A stretch of DNA of 64,000 nucleotides from Physcomitrium patens (Eukaryota > Streptophyta > Bryopsida > Funariales > Funariaceae). Each line of letters begins with the position of its first letter. Positions within the stretch are counted from its first letter, which is position 1. The stretch lies in the NCBI RefSeq assembly GCF_000002425.4, contig NC_037264.1, forward strand, positions 8,530,891 through 8,594,890. The letters run 5' to 3'. The translations under genes were made by a program, and so were the position numbers. The notes under the pieces were generated by a model. The model was given only the letters and a program-made list of their open reading frames with translations. It had not been told where the DNA came from and made no database searches. This document shows, piece by piece, positions 11,193-23,262 of this stretch.

Positions 11193-11815
11193 GTGAAGGA
11201 AGAATTGGATAAGTTTCTTGCACTTGGTTTTATTTACTTGGTACTAAATAGTGAGTGGATTTTTCCAATCATCATGGTGCCAAAAAAGAATAGAATAATC
11301 TACATTTGTCAAGATTTTAGAAAACTTAATGCGGCCACCAAGAAGGATTACTTTTCGTTGCCTTTCACAAATAGTATATTGGACGTTGTAGTCGGCCATG
11401 AATGTTATTCATTCTTCGATGGATTTTTTGGATATAATCAAGTTCAAATTACAATGGAAGACCAGCTTAAGATGACCTTTACTACAGATTGAGGCACATT
11501 TGCTTATCGTGTGATGTCTTTTGGATTATGCAACGTCCCAGCCATGTTTTAGAGAGTGATGAATCAGGTCTTCCAAGACTATCTTTGGCTATTTATAGAG
11601 ATCTTTTTAGATAACTTTTATGCATTCAGTACAAAAAAAGATCATCTTAATTTTCTGGGCAAATGTTTGGCTCTTTTATTAAGTTTGGAATATCATTGTA
11701 CTCGAAGAAGTGTCAATTTAATGTTCCGTCCAGTAAATTATTAGGACATATCGTTTCCAACTGTGGTATTGCTACAAATCCTGACAAAGTACAGCATATA
11801 ATGAACTTGTCCAGA
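11193..11815 (+). pseudogene. D1 reverse transcriptase, first part
   Basis: The segment has KEELDKFLALGFIYLVLNSEW, VPKKNRIIYICQDFRKLNAATKKDYFSLPF, SFFDGFFGYNQVQI and FCAxxxxFGLCNVPAMFQ-like sequence, in the standard order of Ty3/gypsy RT. At 11816 the chromovirus B1 enters; RT continues at 24683. Confidence 0.88.
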
Positions 11816-12383
11816 TGTCACGGACATACTCATAATTACATATATAAATAGATAGAAGTAACTAAAAATAGATAAAAGTAAGTTAATTCTATTGTATTTG
11901 ATTTGGAAGCTTCCTAAAAGCTTCATAGATGGTGCTTTGACTTCATAGTATCTTTAATTGATTTTTTTTATTAGAAACGTGGTCAACAAGTTGGCCATGT
12001 GCCACACATGTTGTTAGCTTGAAGACCAAGCTAAATATATGGCCTATACATAAAAAAACTTGCCTTGTAAGTCAAAGCATGTGTCCTACAAAGTCAAGGC
12101 ATGTGTACTACAAACTCAACACATATTAGAGGTCCTACAGAACATTGCCAAGTAGCCCCTAGTGAGGCAGTATATATAGAGACAAGAGTGAAGCCTTCTT
12201 CACTCTTGTCAACTCCTTTCTTGCTTCTAATATAGTTTCAAGGGTCTCTAGTTTTCTTGTCTTTTGGCAATAGCCATTCCAGTTTCTCTTTCAACATACT
12301 TATTTATTTATATTTTGTTACCTTTCTTTGAGTGAAGGCTCACTTGTCTAAATTGTCTTTTCATCGAGTTCTTCTCCTTGACA
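11816..12383 (+). repeat. B1 5' LTR (568 bp)
   Basis: It starts TGTCACGGACATAC and ends TCTCCTTGACA. GTATATATAGAGACAAGAG near 12170 is a likely TATA box. Matching LTRs occur at 24117, 41907, 47696 and 59278. Confidence 0.93.
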
Positions 12384-12404
12384 GATTGACAAGACTACAC
12401 CTAC

Positions 12405-12419
12405 AATATCAGAGCTTTG
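12405..12419 (+). other. B1 primer binding site
   Basis: AATATCAGAGCTTTG about 20 bases after the LTR resembles the site complementary to plant initiator tRNA-Met (core TATCAGAGC). B2 has the equivalent at 41873-41885. Confidence 0.7.
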
Positions 12420-12595
12420 TTTAATCTTCATTAAGAGTGGATTATCTCTTTTTTTTGATAAGATATAAGCATATTAGAAGTTGTGGATCACCCTCTTCTA
12501 AATTAATATTGTCTTTAGTATTTTCTTTGTTCTCAAGTCCTCTCTTCTATTTGTCTTGAGCGATATTAGACATCTTCTCTTTTCTAAGTATTATC

Positions 12596-13525
12596 ATGGC
12601 AAAACTTGTTGAAATGAAGAGTGCAATGGCATAAATGCAAGAGCAATTGAGAGATTTAATGCTTGCGATGCATCAACTCAATTAACCACCACAAAGAGCA
12701 ACAAGATTGGCAGGAAGTGAAGATATAGAAATGGTTGGAACTGCTTCAACATCTACACCAAATCATATCCTTTCTCCTATGGTGGAACACCCTTCCAATG
12801 TTAGAGAACTAAGAATTGCCCTACTCGAGAAGTTTGATGGCACCAGATCTAAGTTTTGAGGATTTATCAATCAAGTGCAACTTGTGATTGAACTTCAACC
12901 CTAAAGCTATCCAACTCTAGGATCGCAAGTTAGATTCATTAGTACACTTCTTTCAAGTTCAGCACTATCGTGATTTTTATCTTTTCTTGAATGACGAGAT
13001 CCAATATTGAATACTTTAGAGACTTTTCTGGCAGAGTTTCGATCCATGTATAGAGAACATGATGCAATTTGTATTGCAACCAATAGGATCTATATTTTAT
13101 GACAAGGCAATTGATCAGTAACGTTGTATGCTTCACAATTTTGACAACTTGCAATTAATATCAAGTGGGATGATGCTGCACTTATTACCCAATTTTTCTA
13201 CGAATTACAATATGAGGTAAAAAAATTAATGCTCAACTTACTTGATCTTCAAACATTCAGTCAAGCAATTGACTTTGCTGTGAAGTGCGACAATCACCTT
13301 TTTGAATTTCGATATGAGAACCGTACAAGTGGACCTCAACGTTACTATAATTCAATGGCAATACCAACACCCCTTCAACATATACATTCGGAAGTAGAGG
13401 ATATGTAAATTGATGTAGTACGTTTCAAACCTCTTACTCAGCAAGAAAAGACCCGTTGTTGCTAAGAAGGATTATGTTTATATTGTAGAGAACCAAAACA
13501 CATTACTCAACATTGTCTAAAGAAA
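12596..13525 (+). pseudogene. B1 gag with zinc knuckle
   Basis: Gag starts with an ATG about 210 bp after the LTR. Stretches of the capsid match the C2 and B2 gags (for example LNLPDxQTxxQAIDFxVKCDN-type sequence near 13240-13300). Near 13460-13520 the frame gives GLCLYCREPKHITQHCLKK, a CCHC knuckle. Broken in several places. Confidence 0.78.
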
Positions 13526-15039
13526 TGACGCAACCACAAAATGAGGAGTATGGTTGTCAAAGAAGACAATATGTCGGAAAACAAATTTGTCCAGCTATAA
13601 TAAGGACCGTGCGGCTGGAACCTTGTACAACATCTAGTAAAGGTCTTATTCTCTCCTCAGAGCCCTCTCTTTGTTTTATATTAAATATTATTTTAGGACC
13701 TAAACATTACAAAGTCTCTGTCTTGTTAGATTCAGGAGCCTCAGCGTGTTTCTTAGATGAAGAATTTACTAAAAGACATAGCAAAACTTTAGTAAAGAAA
13801 ACTAAACCTATTCATGTAGAAATCATAGATGGTTGTCCATTGTCTTCTAGAGATATTACTCACAAAATCCTTCCTATAGAAGTAATAATTAATGGTCATA
13901 ATAGCTTTTTAGTATTTAATATCATTAGATCTCCCTCTAATCTAGTCATTTTAGGTTTATCGTGGTTAGAAAAATACAACTCTCAAATAGATTGGATTTT
14001 CCAAACTCTCACTTTCTCTAAAAGTATAACTAACATTGTAGTTAATCAAGTAGAGAGTCATAAGTTTAGTTCAATTAAACCCGTGTTTATAGGTGCAAAA
14101 GCTTTCTTGTATGTTGCTATAAAAGAATCACCATATATTATTTATGCCACATCCATTTCTAATGGTGCAAAAACTTCACGTGACATTCCAAGCCAATATC
14201 AAGAATTTCAAGATGTATTTGAAAAAAAGAATGCGGATACACTCTCAGAACATCGTCCCTATGATTGCTCAATTGACTTTCAAGAAAGAGCACAATCGCC
14301 ATTTGGACCAATCTACAGTTTATCACAAAATGAATTGACTAAACTCAAGGAGTATATTGAAGAAAATCTAGCCAAGAATTTCATACGCCATTTTAAATCT
14401 CCGGTAGGAGCTTCAATTCTATTCATGAAGAAAAAAGATGGATCATTGTGGATGTGTGTTGATTATCAAGGACTCAACAAGATTACCATTAAGAAAAAGA
14501 TATCTATAATATTTGGACTTCTTGATCAGCTGAATCAAGCTAAGATCTATACAAAAATAGATCTTTGGGGAGCACACAATCTAGTACACATCAAAGAAGG
14601 AGATGAATGGAAGACTGCGTTTCGAACTAGGTATAGACATTTTGAATACAACGTCATGCCTTTTGGACTTACAAATGCACCAACAGCTTTTCAACATCTA
14701 ATGAATGATGTTTTTTGAGAGTTTTTGGACGATTTTATGGTCTATTATCTAGACGACATCTTGATCTATTTTAAGAATCCAGAAGAACATGAACTTCATG
14801 TTCATCATGTGTTACAAAAATTAACAAATGCAGGACTCTATGCCAAGATAGAAAAGTATGTATTCCACACTACTCAAGTCGATTTCTTAGATTACATCAC
14901 TTCAAATGATGGACTTATGATGGATCCTAAGAAAATTCAAACTATTATAGATTGGAAGATCCTAAAAATGATAAGAGATGTCCAATGCTTTTTGGGATTT
15001 ACCAACTACTATCAGATTTTCAACAAAGACTTCTCTTGA
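13513..15039 (+). CDS. B1 protease and reverse transcriptase
   Basis: A long open stretch. The protease core is [18 protein letters not shown] (D-S-G-A loop), followed by [16 protein letters not shown] follows from about 14230: EHRPYDCSIDF, FIRHFKSPVGASILFMKKKDGS, then VMPFGLTNAPTAFQ and, in the neighbouring segment, VYYLDDILIYF (the Y-L-D-D box). Residue order and spacing are those of chromoviruses. Fossil, with a break visible. Confidence 0.88.
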
Positions 15040-15117
15040 GTTGTAGCTCCACTTACACATTAGACTTGTAAAGATAAACTCCAATAGAATCAAGAAGCGG
15101 AGGTTGCTTTTGAATCT

Positions 15118-15560
15118 TTGAAGATAGCGTTTTTTTCTGTACCAATCTTGTATCATGTTGATTCTTCTAAAGCGTTCTTTATGGAAACAAATGCATCAGA
15201 CTTTGCTCTGGGTGCATTTTTTTCACAAATGGGAACACATGACAAACTTCATCCAGTAGCCTTTCATTCAAGAAAATTCTCAATAGCAGAAATCAATTAA
15301 GAGATCTATGACAAAAAAACTTCTTACAATTATGGATTCTTTTCAAGAATGGCATCATTATCTAAAAGGCACTTTCAATCTAGTCACCGTGTATACAAAT
15401 CACAAGAACCTCAAGTATTTCATGTGAGCACGTGTATTAAATCATTGTCAAGCTTGTTGGAGCGTGTCTTTATCAAGATTCGATTTCATCATCATTTATC
15501 GACCAAGAAAATAACAAGGTTTGTCTGATGCCTTGTTTAAACGTTCTTATCTTGTACCAA
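15118..15560 (+). pseudogene. B1 RNase H
   Basis: FMETNASDFALGAFFSQMG gives the first RNase H strand with its catalytic Asp region, followed by [16 protein letters not shown]. Further on are HYLKGTFNLVTVYTNHKNLKYF-like sequence and the Arg/Gln-rich end (RQxxxSDAL...). Position between RT and integrase fits. Broken. Confidence 0.8.
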
Positions 15561-15721
15561 AAGAAGGAAATGCAGCTTTTGAGCAACAAAGAATGATTCT
15601 CTTAAAGCCAAAGCAATTTCATCTTTGAGCAATAAAATCAACATTGACTATTAATTAAACTTTTTTCAAGCAAGTCCAGTTAAGTATGTCTTCAAACCCT
15701 CTTGTTCACGATATCAAGAAT

Positions 15722-15788
15722 AATTCGAATTCAAATTCGAATCTAAATTCGAATAATTCGAATAATTCGAATCTAAATTCGAATTCAA
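15722..15788. repeat. TTCGAA-rich minisatellite in B1
   Basis: About eight copies of AATTCGAA-like units, some as AATCTAAATTCGAA, sit between RNase H and integrase. The matching place in B4 (near 61720-61760) has ordinary sequence (GAAGGATCATGAAACTTGG and similar), so the array arose within B1. Confidence 0.85.
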
Positions 15789-15829
15789 GAACAACCTCCT
15801 CTATTTTGTAGGATGTCTATATGTTCCAG

Positions 15830-16825
15830 AAGGAGAAGCACGTTTACGTATTCTTCAAGCTCATCACGACTTCCTAGCAGTAGGACATTTTGGATATAAT
15901 AAGACTTTAGAGCTGATATCTAGGGATTTTTGGTAGTATCAAATGTGAAAAGTAGTCAAAGATTTTGTACAATCATGTAATGTTTGCTCAAGATCAAAAA
16001 CTCCTCGTCATCAACCTTTTTTACTTCTTCAGCCATTACCCATTCCAAAACAACCATGGTTTTATGTTTCTATGGACTTCATCACGGATTTTCCAATCTC
16101 AGGTTCTTATGACTTTATATTTGTAATAATAGATCATTTTATCAAGATGGCACATTTTGTACCATGTACAAAATCTATCACAGGTGAAGAAATAGCTAAG
16201 CTCTTTCTTGACAATATTTATCGCTATCATAGATTATCCAAGGATATTATATCAAATAGGAGAACTCAATTTGTATCAAGATTTTGGTGGACTCTTTTCA
16301 AGATTCTAAAAGTGGATATAAAACTATCTTCGGCATTCCATCCTCAAACTAATGGATAAACAGAGCGTATTAATCAAGTTTTGGAGTAATATTTAAGATG
16401 TACCATTAACTTCCAACAAGATAATTGGACAACTCTTTTGCCATTGGTAGAGTTTTTTTATAATAACACGATACATTCTTCTACAAAATAAACACATTTC
16501 TTTGCTAATTATGGTTATCATCCACGACTTGATACTTTTGACTTTTCAAAAGTTGATAACCCTGTTGTGAAAGATTTGGCAATTCATTTATCAAAGCTAC
16601 ATGCAACGATGAAGGCACAGTTGAAAGAGGCTCAAGAACAACAAAAGATCAATGCGGATGTCTATCGAAAGGAACAACCACCATTCCACTTAGGTGATAT
16701 GGTATGGCTACTTCATCACAATATCAAGACCACTCGTCCTTGTGATAAGTAGGATTATCGAAGGCTTGGACCATTTTCTATTTCTGCATAAATCAATCCA
16801 GTTTTATATTTTTTACATCTATCGG
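15830..16825 (+). pseudogene. B1 integrase, zinc domain and catalytic core
   Basis: Zinc domain near 15840-16000 (HHDFLAVGHFGYNKTLELIS and CNVCSRSK-like). Core from 16072: VSMDFITDFPISGSYD with the first catalytic Asp, then HRLSKDIISNRRTQFVSRFW for the second, and the Glu region near 16370-16450 (QTNG...N.VLEQYLR). It ends at A2. Integrase inserts the cDNA into host DNA. Confidence 0.85.
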
Positions 16826-18167
16826 TGTCATATTACATGCTAACTTGCTTGAGAACGCACCGAGCGTCTGGCTGTAAGAGGTAGTATGGTGTTTCACTAA
16901 TACTCAAGTAATCTATCGGGTTCTTGACTATCCAAATACAATCTATATCGGATTGCAATGTAAAAGCTTAATTCCAATATAAAATGCCTAGAGACCCTAT
17001 ATAACTTCAATCTCTTTTATTATTTTTATTTTATTTTATTTATTTTATGTTTTTTATTTTATCTTTATCGTTAATTATCTTAATCCTAGACCATGAACTT
17101 CGACAAGTTGTGATCCTCAATCTGCCCTTCCGACTTGTTGTAAAACATCTATCACTAGTGTCTCTGCAAGCCCTTTCGAATGCTCAAGAAGTTCCAGTTC
17201 AACCCCACTTACAGATTGTGAGGCTATACTACAATCCGCACCGATGTTCCTTGGTCGCTTATCGATATTCCTCATATACCTATCGGTAGGTCCCCAGTTA
17301 TCATAGAAACCCTAAACAAACCCCAATTTGTCAACTCCCAAAACCTCTTTAAACTGTTGGTAGATATCCTCTATCCGTACAGTCAAATTAACACAACCAC
17401 GCATGCATTCAGCATACTCAACCTTCTAGACAACTCTAAATTTCAACCACAGAAGTATCTCCCATTCCAACAACAATCAAAAGTACTAGCCTTTTCCTCT
17501 CTTACGAAAAATCCAGTTCACCAATATATCACTGACTTTCAGCAATGATTGCCTCAGTCTTTCCAAAATCCTATGAAGAAAAAAAAATCCCAACTCTTTA
17601 TCTTTTTTGAGCATGAAGCTAGCTCTTCGACCCTTAAAACCTTGATTCTCCCTTTTAACCCTGAGAAGATCCTATTCTTTCACCTTGGATTCTCTAAATT
17701 GGAACAGTCGATGGAGCTTTCTCCCTCCTATTTTTGCCTTTAAGAGATCCTTTTACCAAAAGGACGTTCCTGAAACGATACAAAGAATCGGAACAACTTG
17801 AAACAAAATCGAAGCCCGTAATCAGACCACATTGGATTACCCGACCAAGTCAGGTCTCATATTGGGTAAGAGGCCCATAATAGGACCTGGATTTGAGGTC
17901 TTCTGAAATTGGATCCAATTGGCTCTTCGAACTAGGCTCACCCATCGTTGAATTGGTCTTTTTCCTTTCTGTTGACTCCAGTTATTGGAATCGAACAGAG
18001 CATTTTGGTACTGGTGAGTATGCCCCGACTGACTAACGGGGTAACTGAACTTGGCTTCTCAGTATTTACACTGGAATTGGCCACCGCTTCTAACACTCAA
18101 GGTGACTAAATATTAATAACTCTTCTTCATTTATATTTTCATCATATAGACGTGTTACAACACAACA
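16826..18167 (-). repeat. A2 3' LTR (1342 bp)
   Basis: Plus-strand ends TGTCATATTACATGC and TTACAACACAACA. It is collinear with 22014-23262, apart from a stretch of roughly 90 bp near 17500-17590 that is only here. It contains the phrase AAACCCTAAACAAACCCC near 17310, which appears expanded in the A-type LTR at 57525-59182. Confidence 0.92.
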
Positions 18168-18180
18168 TCCACCCCCTTCG
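18168..18180 (-). other. A2 polypurine tract
   Basis: Directly next to the 3' LTR the minus strand reads CGAAGGGGGTGGA. A purine run touching the LTR is the plus-strand DNA primer of LTR elements. Confidence 0.75.
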
Positions 18181-18362
18181 AACCTGTGCATCCTCCGGTA
18201 TGCACCAATTAACCTAATTACCGTTTGATTCATAATATGTTCTCAAAATCTTCGTTGAGTCCATCTCCATCATCTCTGCTATTTAAATCAATTTCATCTT
18301 CCCAGTGTGAAATATCTATGTCTCCATTAAGGTCTTTTATATTTAATTTTGCATATCTTTGT

Positions 18363-19067
18363 TTAAATAATTTCACTCTCTTTCCTGCACCCTTTTATAG
18401 GAACATCATCCAAAAAAGGCATAGTCTTCTCTAGAATAAAATCTCTCAATACCTTATTCATCCCATTCATCATATGCGCAACTAAGTTAGTCGCGCCTTG
18501 AGAAAGAGTGCACATTCTAACCAATCCAAGTAGTGTCTTCATCGTTGTCATATCTCTACTTCTTTTGGCAAGTTGAAATTGATCATAACCTGAATACAAG
18601 TCACCCATTGAATAGATCGCCTTTCTTGCAAACACCTCAGTAAATTCATCCACAATAGGTCCAATTCCTATATTCCTGACAGATACTGCATTCACCGGTT
18701 GCATATCTTGAATAAACCATAGTGATCCATTCTTCTTAGGTATCGTAAACCATAATGATCCATTCTTCTTAGGTACCGTAAACCATTGACTAGAATATGG
18801 CACAAATGACGGTTCCAATATTTTCATCTTCATCTTTTCTTTTAATAGTTCTACTAATTTAGGTAAATGTGCCCTCGGTACTGGAATTGGTCTTAGATTC
18901 CAAGGTACATGTGATATAGTGAAAATAACCATAGGTGTTATAATATTCGGATCCACACATCCAATTTCATAAGATTCGAAGGCAAACAATCTACCTTGTT
19001 TAGCCAACATCTTTTTGAAGCAAGTAATTTCATCCGGCAATAAAGAACCATCAGAACCAATCTTCAA
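18363..19067 (-). CDS. A2 reverse transcriptase
   Basis: An open segment of 234 codons. It has LLPDEITCFKKML, then KMKILEPSFVPYSSQWF, VPKKNGSLWF (a short stretch around it occurs twice in tandem), then FIQDMQPVNAVSVRN, LYSGYDQFQLA, and MPFLDDVPIKG with the F-L-D-D box. Close match to A1 754-2259. Fossil. Confidence 0.85.
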   Translation of the reverse strand: MKIGSDGSLLPDEITCFKKMLAKQGRLFAFESYEIGCVDPNIITPMVIFTISHVPWNLRPIPVPRAHLPKLVELLKEKMKMKILEPSFVPYSSQWFTVPKKNGSLWFTIPKKNGSLWFIQDMQPVNAVSVRNIGIGPIVDEFTEVFARKAIYSMGDLYSGYDQFQLAKRSRDMTTMKTLLGLVRMCTLSQGATNLVAHMMNGMNKVLRDFILEKTMPFLDDVPIKGCRKESEII

Positions 19068-19091
19068 TTCTTCAAAAGTCTCTTTAGTAAA

Positions 19092-19535
19092 CTAATGTCC
19101 AATACTCATTGGATTTCTTAAACTTGCTTCTTTTGATGCTTCTCCCATTTGTTCCTTAAAATCTTCTAGAAATGGTCTGACAACAGGCTTTATCTTCTTA
19201 TTTGTCATTTTATATCTTGTCTCTACAGTGACTTCTGGTACTTGAAAAGATTCAAGTATGGTATAAACCTCTCTTGAATGAATTTCAACAATCTTATCAT
19301 TATCCCTTAACCCAATAGATGTAATCAATTCCAATGAATCTTCTAGTCTATTTCTTTCATAAATACCTAAAATCCTCTCATCATCTTGCAATGTACCTAA
19401 CTTGCGTAATTCTCCTCTAATATGATATAATCTTTTTCTTTCTTTTCTTTTAAAATCATCAACTTTCTTATACATAATATTTCCATTCTCCAAAATATCA
19501 ATAAAACTCGCATCGAAGGCACCTTCATCTCGCAA
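19092..19535 (-). pseudogene. A2 linker between protease and RT
   Basis: A charged, Lys/Glu-rich segment (FKRKERKRLYHIRGELRKL, then LELITSIGLRDNDKIVEIHS) matching A1 near 1825-2400. No domain recognised. Confidence 0.6.
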
Positions 19536-19570
19536 GAGTACTTCCTCTTTTGTACCTCCATAATCTTACT

Positions 19571-20452
19571 TTATAGTGGTACCTCTCCAAAATCTTTAAA
19601 TCCTTCAACAATCTTTGGCAATGGTTTCTCCCTTAACCTATCTTGATTCCGTTCATGGTTAGGAGGTACTGTTAGAAATTGTACAACTTTCCTCCCATCT
19701 TTGCTACGTACCCTTGCATGAGTAGAACCATCTTCAAGTACTTTTGTTTCTATCCGTGTTGCCATAATATAAGGTTGTCCTAAAATCAATGGATAAGACG
19801 TTGTATCTTGAACAAAGAAATGTTGCATCGTCGAAACATCCTCAATCCGAATTTTGACATCTGGACAAGCTCCATATAATTCGCCCCATGTGGTATTAGC
19901 TGCTCGTATTGCCCATCCATGTTCCATATGAATTGGCCATTTTTGCTTCTTATAAAGATCTTTAGACATAAAATTTATTTCAGAACCATAGTCAACTAAA
20001 GCAACAATTGGTTCTTCTATATCTCCTACTTTCACCAATACCTCAGTAGTTGCCCTTGTCCAATGCTTTCGAGTATAATGGTTCAAAGTTTCATTTTTCT
20101 TATCACTATAATCTTTGAAATATATTCGTTGATTATATCCATTCTTTTCATTTGTTGGTTGCTTGTAACCAATATCAACTTTTTCTTCATCTTTATATAT
20201 TTTTGTATCAATAGTATGATTCATTCCAGTTTCGTCCATTAATTGCCTCTTTCGCTTAATGCTGTCAATGATAACATCATGAAACTCCTTCTTTGCAATT
20301 TCCAAGACTTCTTTCAATGTGAATTCCACCTTAGCATTTAATATATGTTCTTCCAACACCCCTTTCAAATTTGTTGCCGCTTCAATGTCAGATAGTAGCT
20401 TATAAGCAATTGATTTGCTTTTATCTTTTGTCTCCCTTATTTTTTCTTCCAA
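19571..20452 (-). CDS. A2 linker and aspartic protease
   Basis: An open segment of 293 codons. The first half is a charged linker (TLKEVLEIAKKEFHDVIID). The protease follows at about residue 165: GDIEEPIVALVDYGSEINFMS with a D-x-G-S loop, and YPLILGQPYIMATR about 75 residues on. The end (RDRLREKPLPKIVEGFKDFG) is shared with A1. Confidence 0.82.
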   Translation of the reverse strand: MEEKIRETKDKSKSIAYKLLSDIEAATNLKGVLEEHILNAKVEFTLKEVLEIAKKEFHDVIIDSIKRKRQLMDETGMNHTIDTKIYKDEEKVDIGYKQPTNEKNGYNQRIYFKDYSDKKNETLNHYTRKHWTRATTEVLVKVGDIEEPIVALVDYGSEINFMSKDLYKKQKWPIHMEHGWAIRAANTTWGELYGACPDVKIRIEDVSTMQHFFVQDTTSYPLILGQPYIMATRIETKVLEDGSTHARVRSKDGRKVVQFLTVPPNHERNQDRLREKPLPKIVEGFKDFGEVPL

Positions 20453-20512
20453 TGATGCTGAGGTATCCTTTATAGGTAATTCTTGTGAAGTTGCCCCCCG
20501 AGCCTTGTCTCC

Positions 20513-21030
20513 TCAAGTTTGCCTCTTAGAAGAATTTCCTTCTCTCGTATCATCAAAATTTTCTCGTCTCTTTTCTTCCATCAAAGCTTCATGTTGGCTC
20601 TTAGCAATATATGCATGAATTGAAAGAGACTCAACAAGATCCTCCCAATCTGTTGTATCTCGTATTATAGCTGCAATCTTCAATAATGCTTCTCGAGATA
20701 ATTTCCCTTTTTGCATTGTAAAAATGGTAGAAGCCCAAAACTTACTAGTTTCCGTACTTCCATCAAGGTCATCATCTACTCTAGCACCATAACTTGCACT
20801 TTCTCGTGCTACTGTTTCATGCTCTTTTACGTAATCTTGAACCAATGCTCTCATTCTTCCCTTGCCAAAATTAGTTTGAAGAAGATCCTTCCTATCTTTT
20901 AATGCTATCTTCCTATCTTTTCAGCAAATAATTTCTTGCCGTATCATATTATTAAATTCATTGCAATCTTTTCTAGTGTGTGAAGGGTCATCACACCAAA
21001 TGCATCTTTGTACATATCCTTGTTTTGAAA
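20513..21030 (-). pseudogene. A2 gag C-terminal region
   Basis: Reads MRALVQDYVKEHETVARES and following residues, continuous in type with the A1 segment at 3747-3959, and before it the Cys-containing zinc-binding-like part near 20850-21030. Charged and low in hydrophobic runs. Broken. Confidence 0.6.
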
Positions 21031-21091
21031 CATTCTTCAAATTATTTGTAGAAGTATTCTCTTCAAGTCTTGCCAATTTGATTTGAAGATC

Positions 21092-21867
21092 TCACATCCT
21101 TTGTATAATTTCTTCCATCCCCATATCTGCTTTCTTTGATAAGGATGTCGAAGGTTGAACTGTAGTCATTGTTGGTGGTGTTGTACATATTGGAGCTTTG
21201 GGTGCTTGTACTGTTTTCAAAATATTACTCCTATCCTTCCTTCTTTTTCTTTTTGCAAGCAACTTCACTGCATCTTTAACGTTCTTCCACTTTATTGTCA
21301 ATCATTCATCTTCTTCTTTGTCTTCAAGATGAAGTTCTAATTTTCCTTGCAATTCTCTATCAGCAGCTTGAAGAAATAGATCAACTTTGTTTGACTCGAA
21401 TGTCAATTTTTCTACCTTCGACAATTGAGAGTACTGCCCTCAAATTTCCTTAGTAGCTCTGTTACTTACAAATTCTTATTAGGCCGTTCAATCCATTCCA
21501 GAAACAACTTCTTAGTAACACAATCAGCATCTTCTAAGAAATATTTGTCTTTCAATGCATGTGAAAAAACCTCCCATGAATTCCCATAACGATCCATAAT
21601 CGATGTAATATGATCTCTTATCTCCGGTATTGTGACAAGTCCAAATAATTCAACCATTTTCTTCTCAGAAACTCGATTTAATTTCATTTCACGAACATAA
21701 CATCTTAAATACCTTGAAATATTCCTTCCATCAAATTGATCAATTTTATTGACCACTGCTTGCAATGCTTTGGTTGCCAAAGCTTCTTTTCGATCATTGC
21801 TTTGCTGTTGCTGCATTGATAATGAGAAGGCTTGAAACATACTAGCAATAGATGGATCCATGTGCAT
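21092..21867 (-). pseudogene. A2 gag capsid region
   Basis: Two open segments (21092-21301 and 21466-21867) match the A1 gag nearly residue for residue, including MHMDPSIASMFQAFSLSMQQ at the Gln-rich start and WIERPNKNL. Located just inside the 5' LTR, as gag should be. Confidence 0.8.
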
Positions 21868-21988
21868 ACCTTGTCCTTTAAAAGAACCCCCACCAGAAAC
21901 TCATCCCAAAGATCCTTCAAATTTTTTATTTTTGTTCTCCATAAAAATAAAAATAAAATCAAACGAAATCCAATACCTTCCACCTCAA

Positions 21989-22009
21989 GCTTTCACGTCG
22001 GGTTCACCA
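21989..22009 (-). other. A2 primer binding site
   Basis: Minus strand TGGTGAACCCGACGTGA and on, four bases inside the LTR; one difference from A1. Same unidentified tRNA. Confidence 0.65.
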
Positions 22010-22013
22010 CTTA

Positions 22014-23262
22014 TGTCGTATTACGTGCTAACTTGCTTGAGAACGCGTCGAGCATCTAGCTGTAAGAGGTAGTATGGTGTTTCGCTAGTACTCAAGTAGT
22101 CTATCAGGTTCTTGACTATCCAAATACAATCTATATTGGATTGCAATATAAAAGCTTAACTCTAATATAAAACGCCTAGAGACCCTATATAACTTCAATC
22201 TCTTTTATTATTTTTATTTTATTTTATTTATTTTATGTTTTTTATTTTATTTTTATCGTTAATTATCTTAATCCTAGACCGTGAACTTCGACAAGCTGTG
22301 ATCCTCAATCTGCCCTTCCGACTTGCTATAAAACATCTATCACTAGTGTCTCTGCAAGCCCTTTCAAATGCTCAAGAAGTTCCAGTTCAACCCCGCTTAC
22401 AGATTGTGAGGCTATACTGCAATCTGCATCGATGTTCTTTGGCCGCTTACCGATATTCCTCTTATCCCTGTCGATAGGTCCCCAGTTATTATAGAAATCC
22501 TAAACAAACCCCAATTTGTCAACTCCCAAAACCTCTTTAAACTGTTGGTAGATATCTTCTATCCGTACAGTCAGATTAACACAACCACGCATGCATTCAG
22601 CATACTCAACCTTCTAGACAACTCTAAATTTCAACCACATAAGTATCTCCCATTCCAACAACAATCAAAAGTACCAGCCTTTTTCCCAACTCTCTATCTT
22701 TTTTGAGCATGAAGCTAGCTCTCCGACCTTTAAAACCCTGATTCTTCCTTTTAACCCTGAGAAGATCCTATTCTTTCACCTTGGATTCTCCAAATTGGAA
22801 CAGTCGATGGAGCTTTCTCCTCCCCATTTTTGCCTTTAAGAGATCCTTTTATCGAAAGGACGTTCTTGAAACGGTACAAAGATCGGAACAACCTGAAACG
22901 AAATCAAAGCCCGTAATCGGACCACATTGGGTTGCCTGACCAAGTCAGGTCTCATATTGGGTAAGAAGCCCGTAATAGGACCTGGATTTGAGGTCTTTTG
23001 AAATTAGATCCAATTGGCTCTTCGAACCAAGCTCACCCGTCGTTGAATTGGTCCTTTTCCTTTCTGTTGACTCCCGTTATTGGAATCGAATGGAGCATTT
23101 CGTTACTGATGAGTATGCCTCGGCTGACTAACAGGATGACTGAACCTGGCCTCTCAATATTTGCACTGGAATTGGCCACCGCTTCTAACACCCAAGGTGA
23201 CTAAATATTAATAAGTCTTCTTCATTTATATTTTTATCATATAGACGTATTACAACACGACA
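22014..23262 (-). repeat. A2 5' LTR (1249 bp)
   Basis: Plus-strand ends TGTCGTATTACGTGC and TTACAACACGACA. These are the least altered LTR ends of the family here. Collinear with 16826-18167. Confidence 0.92.

Larger units (their letters stand above)
16826..23262 (-). mobile_element. Element A2: family A element inserted in B1
   Basis: Two A-type LTRs bound minus-strand gag, protease and RT. The flanking B1 sequence (TTACATCTA on the left, CTGGAGTCAAT on the right) is continuous in B4 as TTACATCTACTGGAGTCAAT, so A2 sits in the B1 integrase tail. A degraded short target duplication (tcgg/ctgg) is visible. LTRs differ at roughly 5-8% by eye, younger than B1, as nesting demands. Broken, about five or more interruptions; parts seen are listed separately. 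Confidence 0.92.
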
